Source of the DNA: Fundicoccus_A sp052115865
GTDB taxonomy: Bacteria > Bacillota > Bacilli > Lactobacillales > Aerococcaceae
Length of the DNA stretch: 64,000 bases
Assembly: GCF_052115865.1 (NCBI RefSeq)
Contig: NZ_JBQKME010000001.1
Span: forward strand, 372,001 to 436,000
Direction of reading: 5' to 3'
Numbering within the stretch: the first letter of the stretch is position 1; each line of letters opens with the position of its first letter. A model generated the notes under the pieces. The model did no database searches. It saw only the letters and a list, made by a program, of their open reading frames with translations, and had not been told where the DNA came from. Of this stretch, positions 63,236 through 64,000 are shown piece by piece. The position numbers and the translations under genes were made by a program.

Positions 63236-64000
63236 TTATTCAGTGATATTTAATGCGTCTTTAACGGCATCGATGATAGCGTTAGATGTAATGCTTGCAC
63301 CAGATACTGTATCAACTTCTACTGAGTTTGCTTCGATGATAGCTGGAATAACTTCTTCAAAGGCTGGATCAGAGATACCTTTTGTTTCAGAGTGGCTAAG
63401 AACATTAATTTCTGTAATAACTCCACCTTCAACAACGACTTCTAATTCTAATGGACCATTGTGTCCCTTTGCAGTACCATTATGAGTTCCATCTTCGAAT
63501 GAGGCAGCTTCGTTATTAGTATCGCCTTCAGCTTGTGCTAAAGCAGCATTCACAGCATCAATAATTGCTTGTGAGGATACAGATGCGCCAGAAACGATGT
63601 CTACGTCAGTTGAATTGTTTTCAACGATAGCAGCTGGAACTTCTTCGATTGCTGGATCAGAAATACCTTCTGTTTCTGAATGATTTAGAACATTCACTTC
63701 AGTAATAGCGCCATCTGTAATGGTTACTTCAACTTCTAATGTATCATTATGTCCCTCTGCTTCAGCAGTATATGTCCCATCTTGCCAAACTACTTCAGTA
63801 GCTTCTTCTTCAGTTGACTCTTCTTCAGTAGTGTTTTGAGCATCAGCATCAAGGAATGTTAAATCTTCTTGAGTTATTTCTGGTAAATTTAATGCGTTAT
63901 TTACTGCATTAATGATACCTAAGGATGAGTAACTTGCTCCAGAAACGGCTGCTACATCTGTTGTGTTATTTTCAACAATAGTAGCTGGAATTTCGTTTCG
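63236..64000 (-). CDS. Protein with tandem FMN-binding (FMN_bind) domains, partial
   Basis: The frame is open from the window edge (64000) to the stop at 63236, 254 codons. It holds part of one and two complete FMN_bind domains. Each has the pattern DGTYTAEAEGHNDTLEVEV, VLNHSETEGISDPA, PAAIVENNS and VSGAS, where the Ser/Thr after SGA is the usual site for covalent FMN. Segments rich in Glu and Thr separate the domains. The signal or anchor lies beyond the window. In monoderm bacteria such proteins take part in flavin-based extracellular electron transfer or act as extracellular reductases. Three near-identical modules suggest recent internal duplication. Confidence 0.82.
   Translation of the reverse strand, partial: RNEIPATIVENNTTDVAAVSGASYSSLGIINAVNNALNLPEITQEDLTFLDADAQNTTEEESTEEEATEVVWQDGTYTAEAEGHNDTLEVEVTITDGAITEVNVLNHSETEGISDPAIEEVPAAIVENNSTDVDIVSGASVSSQAIIDAVNAALAQAEGDTNNEAASFEDGTHNGTAKGHNGPLELEVVVEGGVITEINVLSHSETKGISDPAFEEVIPAIIEANSVEVDTVSGASITSNAIIDAVKDALNITE

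Overview
The window comes from a low-GC, Gram-positive bacterium of the Lactobacillales type. The evidence is AGGAGG ribosome sites, catabolite-type (cre-like) operators, an FLP-like Crp/Fnr regulator, AzlCD, and monoderm secretion signals. The sequence alone does not fix the genus; a host-associated relative of Aerococcaceae or Carnobacteriaceae is plausible because the first locus is built to dismantle host N-glycans.

Region 1 (1-17110) is a cytoplasmic N-glycan degradation locus. On the minus strand are a partial PepV-like dipeptidase, a glycosylasparaginase and a GH85 endo-beta-N-acetylglucosaminidase without a signal peptide. Divergent from them are GH92, GH125 and GH38 alpha-mannosidases, then a GH1 enzyme, two tandem ROK proteins, a GH170 (MupG/DUF871) protein and a GH20 hexosaminidase. 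Together they could take a glycopeptide or glycan to mannose, GlcNAc and aspartate. NagB at 35618-36319 would carry GlcN-6-P into glycolysis. No transporter for these substrates is in the window.

Region 2 (17398-22929) starts with a broken ABC permease gene fused to the tail of a flavin disulfide oxidoreductase gene. A metal/redox module follows: an FLP-like Crp/Fnr regulator, Dps, a small ScdA/RIC-like protein, a P1B-type ATPase with CPG in place of CPC, and two free CPSC metallochaperones. Two perfect TTGAC-N4-GTCAA operators lie at identical spacing from their -10 boxes, which ties the module to the regulator.

Region 3 (23099-26607) holds a serine hydrolase and a GH172 protein behind a perfect cre match, an aldo/keto reductase, a palindromic repeat array and a tRNA-Lys gene.

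Region 4 (26862-52015) looks like a beta-1,2-glucan (sophoro-oligosaccharide) utilisation region. It has a three-gene ABC importer next to a GH94 1,2-beta-oligoglucan phosphorylase. After a break (decayed AspT transporter, repeats, nagB, osmC) comes a ten-gene operon: binding protein, a 980-residue carbohydrate-module/binding-protein fusion, two permeases, an NHL-TPR-YIP1 membrane protein, a secreted DUF5696 protein, two more permeases, a GH144-type enzyme and a LacI regulator. This operon is the best candidate for an undescribed system.

Region 5 (53207-64000) contains a decayed hydrolase, TetR, internally deleted SDR and intact thiolase group, a DUF697 membrane protein, an acidic secreted PepSY protein, AzlCD, a methionine-type ABC importer and a partial multi-domain FMN-binding protein.

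Three window-wide patterns stand out. Intergenic arrays of palindromic units in four sequence families all have a 41-42 bp period. An 11-mer, GATATTTATTT, is strongly over-represented on both strands. The secreted proteins, including every solute-binding protein, end their signal peptides in Ala-Gln and have no lipobox cysteine.
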